Shown here: in pieces, positions 25,331 through 35,700 of the stretch
Layout of the letters: every line of letters begins with the position of its first letter
How positions within the stretch are numbered: position 1 is the first letter of the stretch
From: Boseongicola aestuarii
GTDB taxonomy: Bacteria; Pseudomonadota; Alphaproteobacteria; Rhodobacterales; Rhodobacteraceae
NCBI RefSeq assembly: GCF_900184815.1
Contig: NZ_FXXQ01000006.1
Coordinates: 124,001-188,000 of the forward strand
Direction: 5' to 3'
DNA: 64,000 nt
Program-made: the position numbers and the translations under genes
Notes under the pieces: model-generated
Told to the model about the DNA's origin: nothing
Databases searched by the model: none
The model's input: only the letters and a program-made list of their open reading frames with translations

Positions 25331-26806
25331 ATGCTTGATTCGGCAACAAATGCACCGTCTATTAAGGGCCTCTATATCAACGGCCAGTGGCAGCAGACAC
25401 CGGGCCAGTTCGATGATTTGAATCCGTCAGACGGTTCTCTATGGGCGCGCATTCCGGAAGGGACAGCGGCTGATACGCGGCGCGCGATTGAGGCAGCTCA
25501 GGCCGCATTTCCTGCATGGGCGGGCCTGAAGTTTCAAGAGCGAGCGGAATTTATGCTGAAGGCTGCTGCGATCATTGAGAAGCGTGCTCCGGACTTCATC
25601 GCAGCAGCTCAATTCGAGGGAGGCGGTTGGTACGGCAAAGGAGTTTACGAAACTAAGGTCATGCCAGAGATGCTAAAGGCTGCGGCTGCTGTGTGCTATG
25701 CACCTATTGGCGAGGTCTTACCGTCGCTGAATGGCAAGGTTTCTACTGCTGTTCGTTCGCCCATGGGGGTCGTCGCTGTGATCAGTCCTTGGAACATGCC
25801 AGGGATTTTGGCGACACGTCCATTTTCTGTGCCAATGGCCATGGGCAACACAATTGTTTTGAAACCTTCAGAAGAAACCCCTTGGCTTGGCGGGCTCTTT
25901 TTCGCGGAAGTCATGGAGGAGGCGGGAGTGCCGCCAGGGGTGTTCAATGTAGTCACGTGTTCGCGCCGGAACGTGGCTGAGGTTGGCGATGAGCTCGTCG
26001 ATAATCCGACGGTGAAGGGCGTCGCGTTCACCGGATCTGCAGCCGTGGGGCGTCGGATTGCCGCGAAATGTGGTGCGCATCTGAAGAAAGCCTGCATTGA
26101 GCTTGGTGGCAAGGACAGCCTTATTGTTTTGGAAGACGCTAATATGGAGCGCGCAACTTCTGCGGCGAGTTTTGGGGCCTTCATGCATCAGGGTCAGATT
26201 TGTATGAGCGTTGAAAAGGTGCTTGTGCACGAAAAAGTCTATGATGAGTTTTTGCGGGGCTTTTTGGCACGTGCGGCCAAACTGAAGACGGGTAACGTCG
26301 CTGATAAGTCGAACGTGATTGGTCCATTGATTAATGATCGCCAGGTGGCGAACGTGAAGCATCAACTGGATGACGCTATAGCGAAGGGTGCGAAGATAGC
26401 GATCGGTGGCGGCGTGAGCGGTCGGTTTGTCGAGCCGACTATTGTGACACACGTGACCCCGGATATGGATATCTGGCGTGACGAGACATTTGGGCCTGTC
26501 GCTGTTGTGGTGCCTTTTCGCACCGACGACGAGGCCATCGCGATGAACAATGACACTGAGTACGGTCTATCAGCGGGCATCATAAGCCGAGATGAGCACC
26601 GTGCCATGGACATCGCCAAGCGGCTAGAGACCGGCATGTGTCACATCAACTGCGCGTCGATCAATGATGAAGCTCACGCTCCATTTGGCGGAACAAAGGC
26701 AAGCGGCTTAGGGCGGTATGGAGGCAGGTGGTCTCTTGAAGCGTTTTCTGAAACGCGATGGATCACATTGGATCGCGGCCAGAAACATTACCCGCCGGTG
26801 TTTTAA
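25331..26806 (+). CDS. NAD(P)-dependent aldehyde dehydrogenase, aromatic-aldehyde type
   Basis: 491 residues from ATG 25331, one base after livF. A full ALDH: SPWNMPG substrate/cofactor loop, K-P-S-E motif, FTGSAAVGRRIA Rossmann motif, catalytic Glu in IELGGKD, catalytic Cys in HQGQICMS, and DETFGPVAVV near the C-terminus. Overall it looks closest to vanillin/benzaldehyde/salicylaldehyde dehydrogenases, and the neighbouring alcohol dehydrogenase suggests coniferyl- or vanillyl-type aldehydes as substrates (inference). It would act after import by the Liv-type transporter. Confidence 0.88.
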   Translation: MLDSATNAPSIKGLYINGQWQQTPGQFDDLNPSDGSLWARIPEGTAADTRRAIEAAQAAFPAWAGLKFQERAEFMLKAAAIIEKRAPDFIAAAQFEGGGWYGKGVYETKVMPEMLKAAAAVCYAPIGEVLPSLNGKVSTAVRSPMGVVAVISPWNMPGILATRPFSVPMAMGNTIVLKPSEETPWLGGLFFAEVMEEAGVPPGVFNVVTCSRRNVAEVGDELVDNPTVKGVAFTGSAAVGRRIAAKCGAHLKKACIELGGKDSLIVLEDANMERATSAASFGAFMHQGQICMSVEKVLVHEKVYDEFLRGFLARAAKLKTGNVADKSNVIGPLINDRQVANVKHQLDDAIAKGAKIAIGGGVSGRFVEPTIVTHVTPDMDIWRDETFGPVAVVVPFRTDDEAIAMNNDTEYGLSAGIISRDEHRAMDIAKRLETGMCHINCASINDEAHAPFGGTKASGLGRYGGRWSLEAFSETRWITLDRGQKHYPPVF

Positions 26807-26809
26807 GAG

Positions 26810-27598
26810 ATGAAGGATTTGGTCAAAGGCAAACGCATCGTGGTTACCGGTTCGTCTTCGGGCATCGGTTTAGAAACGGCGCGTTTTCTGTCCGAGCAGG
26901 GGGCGGAGGTCCTAGGCGTCGATATGACAAAGAACTTCGATTACGTTGAGGAGTTCTACCGCGCGGACCTCTCTGACCCGCGCACGATCGATGTGCTCTT
27001 GGATGTGTTACCGAACGACATCGATGGGTTGGTAAATAACGCCGGAGTGCCGCCAACGAAGGACGCCAACATTTTGCTGCGCGTCAATCTGATCGGTCTG
27101 AAGCGGCTGACCTATGGCCTGATCCCGAAGCTGGCAGATGGCGCGAGCATCGTGAATGTGGCTTCGCTTGCCGGGCACGACTGGCCGAACTCCGTGGATG
27201 CCATAAAGGCGGCGGATGATCTCGATTTTGGAAATCTGGATGCCTTCATCGCGCGCTGGAAAGTCTCTTCTGAGGGGGGGCGCAGTTACTTTTTTGCGAA
27301 AGAAGCGTTGATCGCTTGGACTCTGCGCAACCGATGGACATGGCGGAATCGCGGTATCCGGATGAATTCGGTTAGCCCGGGGCCGGTTGATACGCCGATT
27401 CTGGGTGACTTCCTGCAAACGCTCGGTGCGCGAGCTGAAGAAGACCGCAAGATCATGGACCGGCCTGGCACGCCGCAGGACATCGCGCCGGTGATTGCGT
27501 TTTTGTTATCCGACATGACCACATGGATCCGAGGGACGAACATCCCGACGGACGGCGGCATGCATTCGAACATTCTGTGCAGTATGCACGGGCTTTAG
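26810..27598 (+). CDS. Short-chain dehydrogenase, coniferyl-alcohol dehydrogenase-like
   Basis: 262 residues, starting 3 bp after the aldehyde dehydrogenase. Rossmann motif TGSSSGIG at residues ~13-20, DGLVNNAGVPPT, an active-site serine in NVASLAG and a YFFAK catalytic Y-x-x-x-K. The form G-V-D-x-x-x-N at strand 2, the IDGLVNNAGVPPT stretch and a ~40-residue insertion before the catalytic Tyr recall CalA, the coniferyl-alcohol dehydrogenase of Pseudomonas. It would oxidise an aromatic allylic or benzylic alcohol to the aldehyde used by the preceding enzyme. Confidence 0.8.
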   Translation: MKDLVKGKRIVVTGSSSGIGLETARFLSEQGAEVLGVDMTKNFDYVEEFYRADLSDPRTIDVLLDVLPNDIDGLVNNAGVPPTKDANILLRVNLIGLKRLTYGLIPKLADGASIVNVASLAGHDWPNSVDAIKAADDLDFGNLDAFIARWKVSSEGGRSYFFAKEALIAWTLRNRWTWRNRGIRMNSVSPGPVDTPILGDFLQTLGARAEEDRKIMDRPGTPQDIAPVIAFLLSDMTTWIRGTNIPTDGGMHSNILCSMHGL

Positions 27599-27611
27599 GG
27601 GAGGAGAGGAG

Positions 27612-29138
27612 ATGGGCACGATGGGCTGGATCATACTCATATTAGTCGTCTTGGCGGTGATCATTGCGCTGGCTGCGTGGTGGTATGAACGCGCGACCAA
27701 CGAAGTGTCGCTTTTGCGCACCGGCATTGGGGGGCGTCGCGTGGTCATCGACGGAGGCGTTCTCGCCATTCCCTATTTTCATGAGATCGCACGGGTCAAC
27801 ATGGCGACGTTGCGACTAGACGTGGATCGCCGGGGGGAGGCGTCGCTGATCACGCAAGATCGCCTGCGCGTTGATGTGGGCGCAGAGTTCTATGTGTCTG
27901 TTATCCCCGACGAAAACGCGATTACGCGGGCAGCGCAGACTCTTGGGAAACGGACTTTTCAGCGCGAGGAATTGCGCAACTTGATAGACGGTATGATGGT
28001 CGATGCGCTTCGTTCCGTGGCTGCGCGGATGACGATGGATGAGTTGCACGAGAACCGCGCCCAGTTCGTGGCTGAAGTGCGTGATATGCTGCGTGAGACG
28101 TTGACGCGCTATGGTTTGCAGCTTGATAGCGTGTCGCTGACCGCGCTCGATCAGACGCCGTTTTCGGCTTTGGATGAAAACAACGCCTTTAACGCAGTGG
28201 GTATGCGCAAGCTCGCGGAGGTGATCGCGAAATCCAAGAAGGAGCGGGCCGAGATTGATGCCGACAGTGAAGTGTCGGTGCGTCGTGCGTCGATGGAAGC
28301 GTCCAGAAAACGACTGGAGATCGATCTCGAAGAGCGGCGCGCAGAGATCGCACAGCAGCAGGAAATCGAGACTCTGGCGGCGGCGCAGATCGCCGAAGTC
28401 GCTCAGCGCAAAGCCGATAGCGAGCGCACGGCGACGGAGGCTCGTATCCAGATGGAGCGAAGCATCCAAGCCGCAGAGGTTGCGCGCGAGCAGGCCCTGG
28501 AAATCGCAGAACAGGATCGCAAGATTGCTATCTCAACTAAAAGTCAGGAACAAAGCCGTGCCAAGGTCGCAGAAGACACCGCGCGCGCGGAGGCGGTTGT
28601 TTCTTCCGAGGCGGTTGAAACCGCACGGGCCCTAGCCGAAGTCCGGCGGCGTGCGGAGTTAGCGCGCGTTTCCGCAGAGTCTGACGCCAATATTGCAGCC
28701 TCGCGCGCGGCCATCGCAGCTGAAAGCGAGAAAGCGACGGCAAAGGACTTGGCAGCGGCCCGGCGCGAAGCGGCAGAGACTGAGAAAGCCGTCAGAATTG
28801 CTGAAGCTGAAGCCAAACGCGCCCATATCGATGCAGAGAATGCGCGTTCTGAAGCGGTGATTGCGATGGAGTTGGAAAAGGCGCGGCTTCAGGCGATGCC
28901 GAAAATCGTGGGCGAAATGGTGAAGCCCGCCGAAAAGATAAAATCCATCAACGTCAATCATGTGACCGGACTGGGCGGACGTTCCGCAGACTCAATGCCA
29001 AATTCGCCGGTTTCTACGGCCATGGATGCGATAATGGATATGGCGGTTCAGATGCCACTGTTAAAGAAGATCGGCGATCAGATGGGAGTGACCTTTGACG
29101 ATAGTTTTGACAGCGGAAAGGAGAAAAAGAAAGACTGA
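27612..29138 (+). CDS. Flotillin-like SPFH-domain membrane protein
   Basis: 508 residues; GGGGAGGAGAGGAG precedes the ATG. An N-terminal membrane helix (residues ~5-27) is followed by an SPFH/PHB domain (~28-190), then ~230 residues of Ala/Glu/Arg-rich heptads forming a long coiled coil, and a C-terminal tail ending in a Lys-rich run. This is the layout of bacterial flotillins (YqiK/FloT), which organise membrane microdomains. It is the last gene of the Liv-type operon, 13 bp after the SDR, which is an unusual partner. A link to membrane stress from phenolics is possible but unproven. Confidence 0.88.
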   Translation: MGTMGWIILILVVLAVIIALAAWWYERATNEVSLLRTGIGGRRVVIDGGVLAIPYFHEIARVNMATLRLDVDRRGEASLITQDRLRVDVGAEFYVSVIPDENAITRAAQTLGKRTFQREELRNLIDGMMVDALRSVAARMTMDELHENRAQFVAEVRDMLRETLTRYGLQLDSVSLTALDQTPFSALDENNAFNAVGMRKLAEVIAKSKKERAEIDADSEVSVRRASMEASRKRLEIDLEERRAEIAQQQEIETLAAAQIAEVAQRKADSERTATEARIQMERSIQAAEVAREQALEIAEQDRKIAISTKSQEQSRAKVAEDTARAEAVVSSEAVETARALAEVRRRAELARVSAESDANIAASRAAIAAESEKATAKDLAAARREAAETEKAVRIAEAEAKRAHIDAENARSEAVIAMELEKARLQAMPKIVGEMVKPAEKIKSINVNHVTGLGGRSADSMPNSPVSTAMDAIMDMAVQMPLLKKIGDQMGVTFDDSFDSGKEKKKD

Positions 29139-29611
29139 CTCAGAGGTCTGGTCATTGGAAACCTGCTATAGGCTAGTGTCAGGAGAAATCGGTTTGTGCG
29201 AGAACGTCGGCCCATTTGGCCTCGCTTTGCGACAAAATCCAATCCGTTCGCCACTTCAAGGCGTCACCTGACATCATCGGCTTTGCTATGATGATGACGG
29301 ACAATTCGTTTCATTTTGCTGCGGCCGTTCCTAGGCATGAAACGGCGTTCGCACTGCCAAGTGCGATCATCCTGAAAAGATAGTAAAACATGCTTCTAGC
29401 CGGCGTTGCTTTGCTGACTTGATCCAGGGACCTCGCTTTCGGGTGTATGTTGCGAAAGGAGAGATCGGGCCTAATCAATATATGCCGGTGCAAGCTAGAT
29501 AGCGGTATGCGTAAATCTCAAAGCACAGGTTCAAAACGTCGCGATCGTCGTAAACACCGAAGGCGCAAGTTCCGCTTCAGCCCGTGACTTGCGAAGGCAC
29601 TGTTACCGGCA
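29139..29611. other. 473-bp intergenic region with a tiny basic frame
   Basis: Lies between the flotillin and dgkA 3' ends. A perfect CGCACT/AGTGCG stem (29350-29365) is visible but has no T-run on either side. A 26-codon frame at 29507-29587 (+) would encode a peptide with about half Arg/Lys/His residues, starting MRKSQSTGSK; it has no good ribosome-binding site. I see no other coding signal. Confidence 0.4.
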
Positions 29612-29998
29612 TCAGCCGAGGAGGCGTGACGCCCCGATAAGTATCCAACACAGTGCCCAAGTCAGCGCCGTGGTAAGGACCGCGCCACTGGCTATGTCTT
29701 TGGCCTTCTTCGCCAAGGGGTGGCGGGTTGTCGAAACGTAGTCGACCGTTGCCTCGACAGCGCTGTTGAGTAGTTCGACAATGATGGTCATGGCGCCGAG
29801 CGAGATCAGCAGAGCCGCTTCGACGGCTGGAAGACCCGCGACAGCGATGATAATCCAGCTTGCAGCATTCGCCACGGTCCACTGCCGCAGGCTCTTCTCC
29901 TCAATCCAAGCTATACGGAGGCCCGAGACGGACCAGAGCGCCGTGTTTCGCAGGCGCTCGATTTCCGGACAGCGGAGATCTGCGGGAGTGCGACTCAC
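29612..29998 (-). CDS. dgkA: Diacylglycerol kinase (DgkA)
   Basis: 128 residues from a GTG at 29998, chosen because AAAGGA lies just upstream and because the GTGA overlaps the stop of the upstream gene; the longer frame would lie inside that gene. Three membrane helices are apparent, with the DgkA catalytic stretch ELLNSAVEATVD and AKDIASGAVLTTAL. DgkA phosphorylates diacylglycerol to phosphatidate in the inner membrane. Translation is probably coupled to the glycerophosphodiesterase gene, which appears broken at its 5' end, so expression of dgkA may be affected. Confidence 0.85.
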   Translation of the reverse strand: MSRTPADLRCPEIERLRNTALWSVSGLRIAWIEEKSLRQWTVANAASWIIIAVAGLPAVEAALLISLGAMTIIVELLNSAVEATVDYVSTTRHPLAKKAKDIASGAVLTTALTWALCWILIGASRLLG

Positions 29999-30780
29999 GA
30001 TCCGTCCTTTCGCGGGCAGTTCTGCGGCGCGTCGCGGAGCGCCGCGGCGTCGGTATTCCCGACGTCGTCGGAATAGATGCCCGCAGCCCCGGCAGCGAGC
30101 AGGCACGCAACGGTTCCGGGATCGTTTACGGTGTGAATGTAGACCGGGACCGCGGTCGCCTCGCGGACGGCAACGAGAAGGCCTGCGTCAGCCATCGACA
30201 CTGGCATGGTGATCGCCGACGGGGTTCGATTGCGGGCTTCGCGCACGACCGACGTTGCGTCGTCGCCGTAGCGGTAGAGCGTCCAGATGACGTCTTCGTA
30301 TCCGAAGTTTCGGTATTGGTCGATCTCTTCGGGCTGATAAGCTTGCGGAACGAACTGGGCGAGGAGGTCAGGATGGTGCTCGGCGATCATCGCGTGCGCC
30401 TCCACCGGACGATACTTGACGTCGGTCACAATCCGCACGCCCGGGTTCGCCCGCATCCAGCCCGCGAGGCCGTCGAGATCGCAATTGCGCGGACGCTCAG
30501 GACTGGCCGCCAGGAGGCGGCTAAAGTCTTCTTGGGCCAACGGTTCGCCGGTAGCGATCCCAAAGCGGGCCGTAAAGCTTTCGCCCCAATCGTGCAGGCA
30601 GACGAGTTTGCCGTCCGCCGTCCAGTTGAAATCAATCTCGAAGACTTCGAAGCGCGACAGGTTGGTGCCTATCGCCTCGAAGGAATTGGTGATGGACGCC
30701 CCACCGAGGCGCCCGCCGCCGTGCGCGATTGCCGAAGTGAATGGCGCGGTTTTGGTTGTGCTTGCGCCGATATTTTGACT
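29995..30780 (-). pseudogene. Glycerophosphodiester phosphodiesterase lacking its 5' end
   Basis: Reading leftward from 30780, the frame encodes IAHGGG, then ITNSFEA, EIDFNWTADGKL and CLHDW: the catalytic His, the Glu/Asp metal ligands and second His of the GDPD family. The C-terminal half (TDVKYRP, VPQAYQP, IHTVND) is also intact. The frame meets a stop at 30781-30783, and between that stop and the IAHGGG motif there is no ATG, GTG or TTG. The first possible start is a TTG at 30540, after the catalytic motifs. The natural N-terminus is therefore missing. It should have released glycerol-3-phosphate from phospholipid headgroups. Ends in GTGA overlap with dgkA. This DNA is very GC-rich (44 of 60 bases at 30001-30060). 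Confidence 0.75.
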
Positions 30781-31332
30781 TCAGCACCGGACTTTGTGAC
30801 GCTGCAGGAAATTTCAGATGCCAATCTCAAGACCATTGAAAGGCTCAATGCGCATTTTGGCTCAATGGTCGTCTGTCGCGCATCACCCTCGCGAGGAGTG
30901 GCTCTGCTCGCAAAACACAGGATCGTCGAAGGGACATCGCGGTGCTATCCCGACCTCGATCTAGTGGTGACCAAAGTCGAAATCGATTCCGGCCCGGTTT
31001 GGATTGCCTCTATGCATCTGCGTTGGCCTTTTCCTTTCGACCAGCACGAGCAATCCCGCAGGATTTCGAAGATTCTCTCTGAACTTGAAGGCGAGGTCAT
31101 TGTGGCAGGCGATTTCAACATGGTCCGCGAAGGTTCCAGTGTCAGACGCATTGGCCGCGCTTCTGGCGCAAACGTGGCTGGTGAAAGAAAGACGACATTC
31201 CCGAGATTCAATCCGGTGTTGCCCATCGAGATTGATCACGTCTTGCTTCCCCTTGGCTCGGATGCCGTTGTCGACCTCCGGCCGCTCTTGGGCTCCGACC
31301 ACTATGGCCTATTTGCGGTGTTCTCGCTGTGA
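30763..31332 (+). pseudogene. Endonuclease/exonuclease/phosphatase-family gene lacking its 5' end
   Basis: From about base 30766 the + frame reads ADILTSAPDFVTLQE, the metal-binding L-Q-E of the EEP (DNase I-like) fold, then AGDFNM, IDHVLLP and SDHYGLFAVF, so the catalytic Glu, Asp/Asn and Asp-His are present. The first strand with its conserved Asn, normally ~30 residues before L-Q-E, is absent; upstream codons are antisense to the GDPD gene. The frame remains open leftward to 29860, which only reflects the antisense of dgkA/GDPD. A GTG at 30721 or TTG at 30775 could start translation but would not restore the fold. G+C here is about average (28 of 60 at 30781-30840), unlike the GDPD side. 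Confidence 0.72.
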
Positions 31333-31703
31333 TTGGTCCCTTTGACGGGCACTGTCGAAGAAACCGGCTTGTAGCCAGCAGAGCGTCTGGTCTGGACGAC
31401 CTGAGAGATCAAGGCCGGACATAAGACTATGCGCGTGGCAAGAGCCAGCATCTTAGTATCTTGGATGCGATCCGCGTGCTTGCGACTCTAAAAACGAGAA
31501 TATCTGCATCACGTCTTAAACTTACCATATCCTCCCAGCGAGGGAATGTATGCGAGGTCCGGATAGGTTCGATTGACTGTTATCAAATCCGCTCGACGTT
31601 GTTTATCGGCCCATTTGGTGGCAATCTGATCAGAACCCCGCAACACAGTCGATTTGCCGAGAAAAGACGGTTGGCGGGACTGAGAGATTGCTTGATCGCG
31701 ATG
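31333..31703. other. 371-bp intergenic region
   Basis: Between the broken EEP gene and the 3' end of the small OsmC gene. The only longer frame (31461-31748, +) overlaps the OsmC gene and has no recognisable features. I see no clear terminator, repeat or RNA. Confidence 0.4.
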
Positions 31704-32108
31704 TTAGGCCGACATCGAGATTTCGACCGGCAGGCCACGCGCAAGTGAATTGCTGACCATACAAGTCGACCGGGCGCGTTCGATGACACCCGAAGCGTCT
31801 GTGCCGTCCAAAGTTGAACACGTTACATTCATTTGCGCCAAGGTTGCCACCAAGGGGGTGCCCTCAAGCGAGAGTGTCACGTCGATAGAGATTTCACCCA
31901 AGGCTACGCCCAATTCTTCGGCCGTATACCGCAGGTCGTTGCAAAAACATCCGCCAATCGCCAGAGCTAGCATCTGCGCGCCATTCAAACCAATTCCAAG
32001 ACCACCAGCTTTGCCAATTGGTCGATCAGCTACAATCGTGTGCCCTCCGGCCCAGCCCACCGCAGCTTCGGTACCAGGAAGATTTCGAAATTGCACTTCC
32101 ACCTTCAC
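31704..32108 (-). CDS. OsmC-family protein
   Basis: 134 residues from a GTG at 32108, which has GGAGG five bases upstream; a further in-frame GTG at 32120 lacks such a site. LALAIGGCFCNDLRYTAEE carries the first conserved cysteine, and IERARSTCMVSNSL the second, as in OsmC/Ohr proteins that reduce organic hydroperoxides with two redox cysteines. Normal single-domain length. It is monocistronic and isolated, with several hundred non-coding bases on each side. Confidence 0.8.
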   Translation of the reverse strand: MKVEVQFRNLPGTEAAVGWAGGHTIVADRPIGKAGGLGIGLNGAQMLALAIGGCFCNDLRYTAEELGVALGEISIDVTLSLEGTPLVATLAQMNVTCSTLDGTDASGVIERARSTCMVSNSLARGLPVEISMSA

Positions 32109-32785
32109 GGAAACCTCCACTCCAATTCTATCAAAGGCTCTCTTTACGTTCGGTTTCTGTCAAGGAAGTTCGGCGATATCGGCTCTTGGCGTAGCCAATG
32201 CGAAAAATGCAAGAGTGACGCTTGGGACATGGTCCGGTTTGTATTGGACGAAGCCTCTGCGGGTCTTTGATCTCCTACGCTTAAGTGCGAGGGGTTTCAG
32301 CTTGCCGCAATATTGGATGCAGTTTTCAGACTGTTTCCGGATTAACATGCAGAGACACTGAGGACTGTTTGTTCTCTCTGTCTTGCTCTAATCCCGCTTT
32401 CTGGCCAGATGAGCGTCTCTGGTGGGGCTATCTTTGCACTGTGAAAGGTTCCTTTACACGCGTAAGGACGGGAAGGGCGCAAGACATTCTCCGTATCTGG
32501 CGGGAAACTTCCAGCCGTGGTCTATCGGTTCCGGAAGACACGAGCGAAACTGATCAGTGGTAGCAAGAAGTCACTGAAGTTACGCTGCAAAATGCCCAGA
32601 TATCGATGAGTGGCTCAATATCAGTTTTGTCACGTGGGCTGGACATCGATGGCCATTCCGGATTTGGGATAATGATGCGAAAGACACTAGTATAAGAGTT
32701 TGGCGGAACGCATTCGAAGCGTGAGAGCCTCGATCTGATTTGGACTATCGAAACAAGATGCACCGAGGGTGCCGGAAAGAACAAA
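32109..32785. other. 677-bp intergenic region
   Basis: The longest gene-free stretch in the window. All six frames are broken into short pieces; none has a family resemblance or ribosome-binding site. No strong inverted repeat or tRNA-like fold was noticed. It must contain the promoters of the divergent OsmC and transglutaminase/DUF2126 genes; otherwise I see nothing in it. Confidence 0.5.
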
Positions 32786-35700
32786 ATGTCAATCAAAGCT
32801 GCCATTTATCACCTTACGCATTACAAGTACGACCGTCCCGTTTCATTGGCGCCGCAAGTGATCCGCCTGCGGCCTGCGCCGCACAGCAGGACGCGGGTGA
32901 TTTCGCATGCGCTTCGAGTTTCGCCGTCAGATCATTTCGTGAATTACCAGCAGGACCCCTATGGCAACTGGCTGGCTCGTTTCGTTTTTCCTAATCCGGT
33001 CAATGAGTTGAAGATCGAGGTTGATTTGACCGCCGACATGACTGTCTATAACCCTTTTGACTTTTTTGTCGAAGAGAGCGCCGAAGAGTGGCCGTTCTCG
33101 TATTCTGAAGATATCTCTCCCGACCTCGTGATCTACAAAACACCTGAACCGTCTGGCCCGCTTCTGAACGCTTTTCTGAAGACGATCGACCCAAGTCCGA
33201 AGCGCACCGTTGATTTCGTCGTCGGGTTAAATGCTCAACTTGCGCAAGATATCGGCTATGTGATCCGCATGGAGCCCGGTGTGCAGACGCCGGAAGAAAC
33301 ACTCCAAACAGCAAAAGGTTCGTGCCGCGATACAAGCTGGCTTCTCGTCCAGATCCTGCGCAACCTCGGTTTCGCTGCGCGGTTCGTTTCGGGTTACCTG
33401 ATTCAGTTGAAACCCGACCTTGTCGCACTTGATGGACCTGCCGGAACTGACAAGGATTTCACGGACCTCCACGCTTGGTGCGAGGTTTATCTGCCCGGGG
33501 CGGGTTGGATCGGTCTTGATCCAACATCCGGGCTCTTGACCGGTGAAAGTCACATTCCTCTTGCTGCAACGCCTCATTATAGAAATGCCGCGCCGATTTC
33601 CGGTGCCGCCAGTTTTGCGGAAGTCGATTTCAGTTTCGATATGCAAGTTGACCGCGTGGCCGAACATCCTCGCATTACCAGACCTTTTTCGGACGACTCC
33701 TGGGAAGCGTTGGACGAAATGGGTGCCAAGGTTGATGCTTCGCTTGCTGCCGGAGACGTGCGTCTGACGATGGGAGGCGAGCCGACATTTGTGTCGATCG
33801 ATGATTTCGAGGCAGAGGAATGGAATACTTCCGCGGTCGGGCCTACTAAGCGCGGGCTTGCGGACAGCCTGATCCGGAAGCTTCGCGATCAGTTTGCCCC
33901 CAGCGGCTTTTTGCACTTTGGTCAGGGCAAATGGTACCCTGGTGAAACGCTGCCTCGCTGGACCTTTTCGCTTTATTGGAGGAGGGACGGACATCCGATC
34001 TGGTCAGACGATAGCCTGATCGCGCGCGAGGACGTCGAAAGCGGTGCCAAGCCGGAGCAGGCCGAGATGCTGTTGCACCACATCGCGCAGGAACTGGGCT
34101 TGGCCAATGACTATGTCGTGCCGGCGTACGAGGATCCGGCGGTCTGGATTACAAAAGAAGCCGAGCTTCCCTACAACGTGACTCCGCAGGACTCTAAGCT
34201 GGAGGACGCTGAAGAGAGAAGCCGCATTGCGCGCGTCTTTGCGAGGGGGCTCACGAAACCGTCGGGTTACATCTTGCCTGTCCAGCGTTGGCAGGCCAAG
34301 GCCACTGGTCCTGCGTGGCGTTCGGAGAAATGGAAGACACGACGCGACAACATTTTCCTTGTACCGGGAGACAGTCCCGTAGGTTATCGTCTGCCGCTTG
34401 GAACGCTGCCGCATGTTCCGGCTTCGAATTATCCCTACATTAACCCGCAAGACCCGACAGTTCCCCGCGATCCTCTGCTGGAACCTGATGTCGCAGAGGC
34501 GGAACGTGAACAAAAACGGGCATCCTTCACGGCGAGCGAGGCGGTTCAGGAACGCGTCGAACAAGAACTGGGTGAACTTGGCGGCAGCGTGCGCACGGCG
34601 TTGTCAGTCGAATTCCGTGATGGGCGTTTGTGTATCTTCATGCCGCCTGTCGAAAAGCTTGAGGATTATCTTGATCTAGTGGCCGCTGCCGAAAGGGCCG
34701 CCAAGGCCTTGAACCTGCCAATACATATCGAGGGGTATGCGCCGCCACACGATCCCCGCATGAACGTGATCCGCGTTGCGCCTGACCCGGGCGTAATCGA
34801 AGTGAACGTCCATCCGGCCTCGACCTGGGCGGAGTGCGTGAACATCACCGAGACGGTCTACGAGGCCGCGCGCCAGACACGACTGGGTGCGGATGCATTC
34901 ATGATTGACGGCAAGCACACTGGGACGGGCGGGGGCAACCATGTTGTCGTCGGGGGCGCGACGCCAAATGACAGCCCGTTTATCCGAAGACCTGATCTGC
35001 TCAAGAGTGTGATCCTGTTCTGGCAACGTCACCCCAGCATGTCCTACTTGTTCTCAGGGCTCTTTATCGGGCCGACCAGTCAGGCGCCACGCATTGACGA
35101 GGCGCGCCATGACAGTTTGTACGAACTTGAGATCGCGCTTGGACAGATCCCCAAGCCAGGCTCCGCCAACCCGGCGACACCGTGGTTACCGGATCGCTTG
35201 CTTCGCAACATCCTGACAGACGTTACCGGAAATACGCATCGGGCGGAGATTTGCATCGACAAGATGTTCTCGCCCGATGGACCGACCGGCCGTTTGGGTT
35301 TGGTAGAGTTCCGCGGATTTGAAATGCCTCCGAACCCACGGATGAGCCTTGCCCAGCAACTGCTCATTCGCGCGATTATCGCACGTCTGTGGCACTCGCC
35401 TTTGGACGGCAATCTCACGAGGTGGGGGACCAGTCTTCATGACCGTTTCATGCTGCCGCATTTCGTGTGGGAGGATTTCAAGGACATGTTGCGCGATCTT
35501 GCGGCTCACGGTTTCGATATGCGCCCGGAGTGGTTTGAAGCACAGGCTGAATTCCGGTTTCCGTTTTGCGGAGAGGTCGATCATGACGGCGTGAAGCTAG
35601 AGATACGACAGGCGCTGGAACCTTGGCACGTGTTGGGTGAAACCGGCGCGATCGGTGGAACAGTACGCTATACGGATAGTTCGACTGAAAGGCTTCAGGT

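Noticed and set aside
29860-31332. A 490-codon open frame suggesting a large fused EEP protein
   Set aside because: Its first ~300 codons are antisense to dgkA and the GDPD gene, which have clear family motifs; only the last ~190 codons look like real protein. The openness reflects high-GC antisense DNA.
31461-31748. A 95-codon plus-strand gene
   Set aside because: Overlaps the end of the OsmC gene, lacks a ribosome-binding site and shows no recognisable motif.
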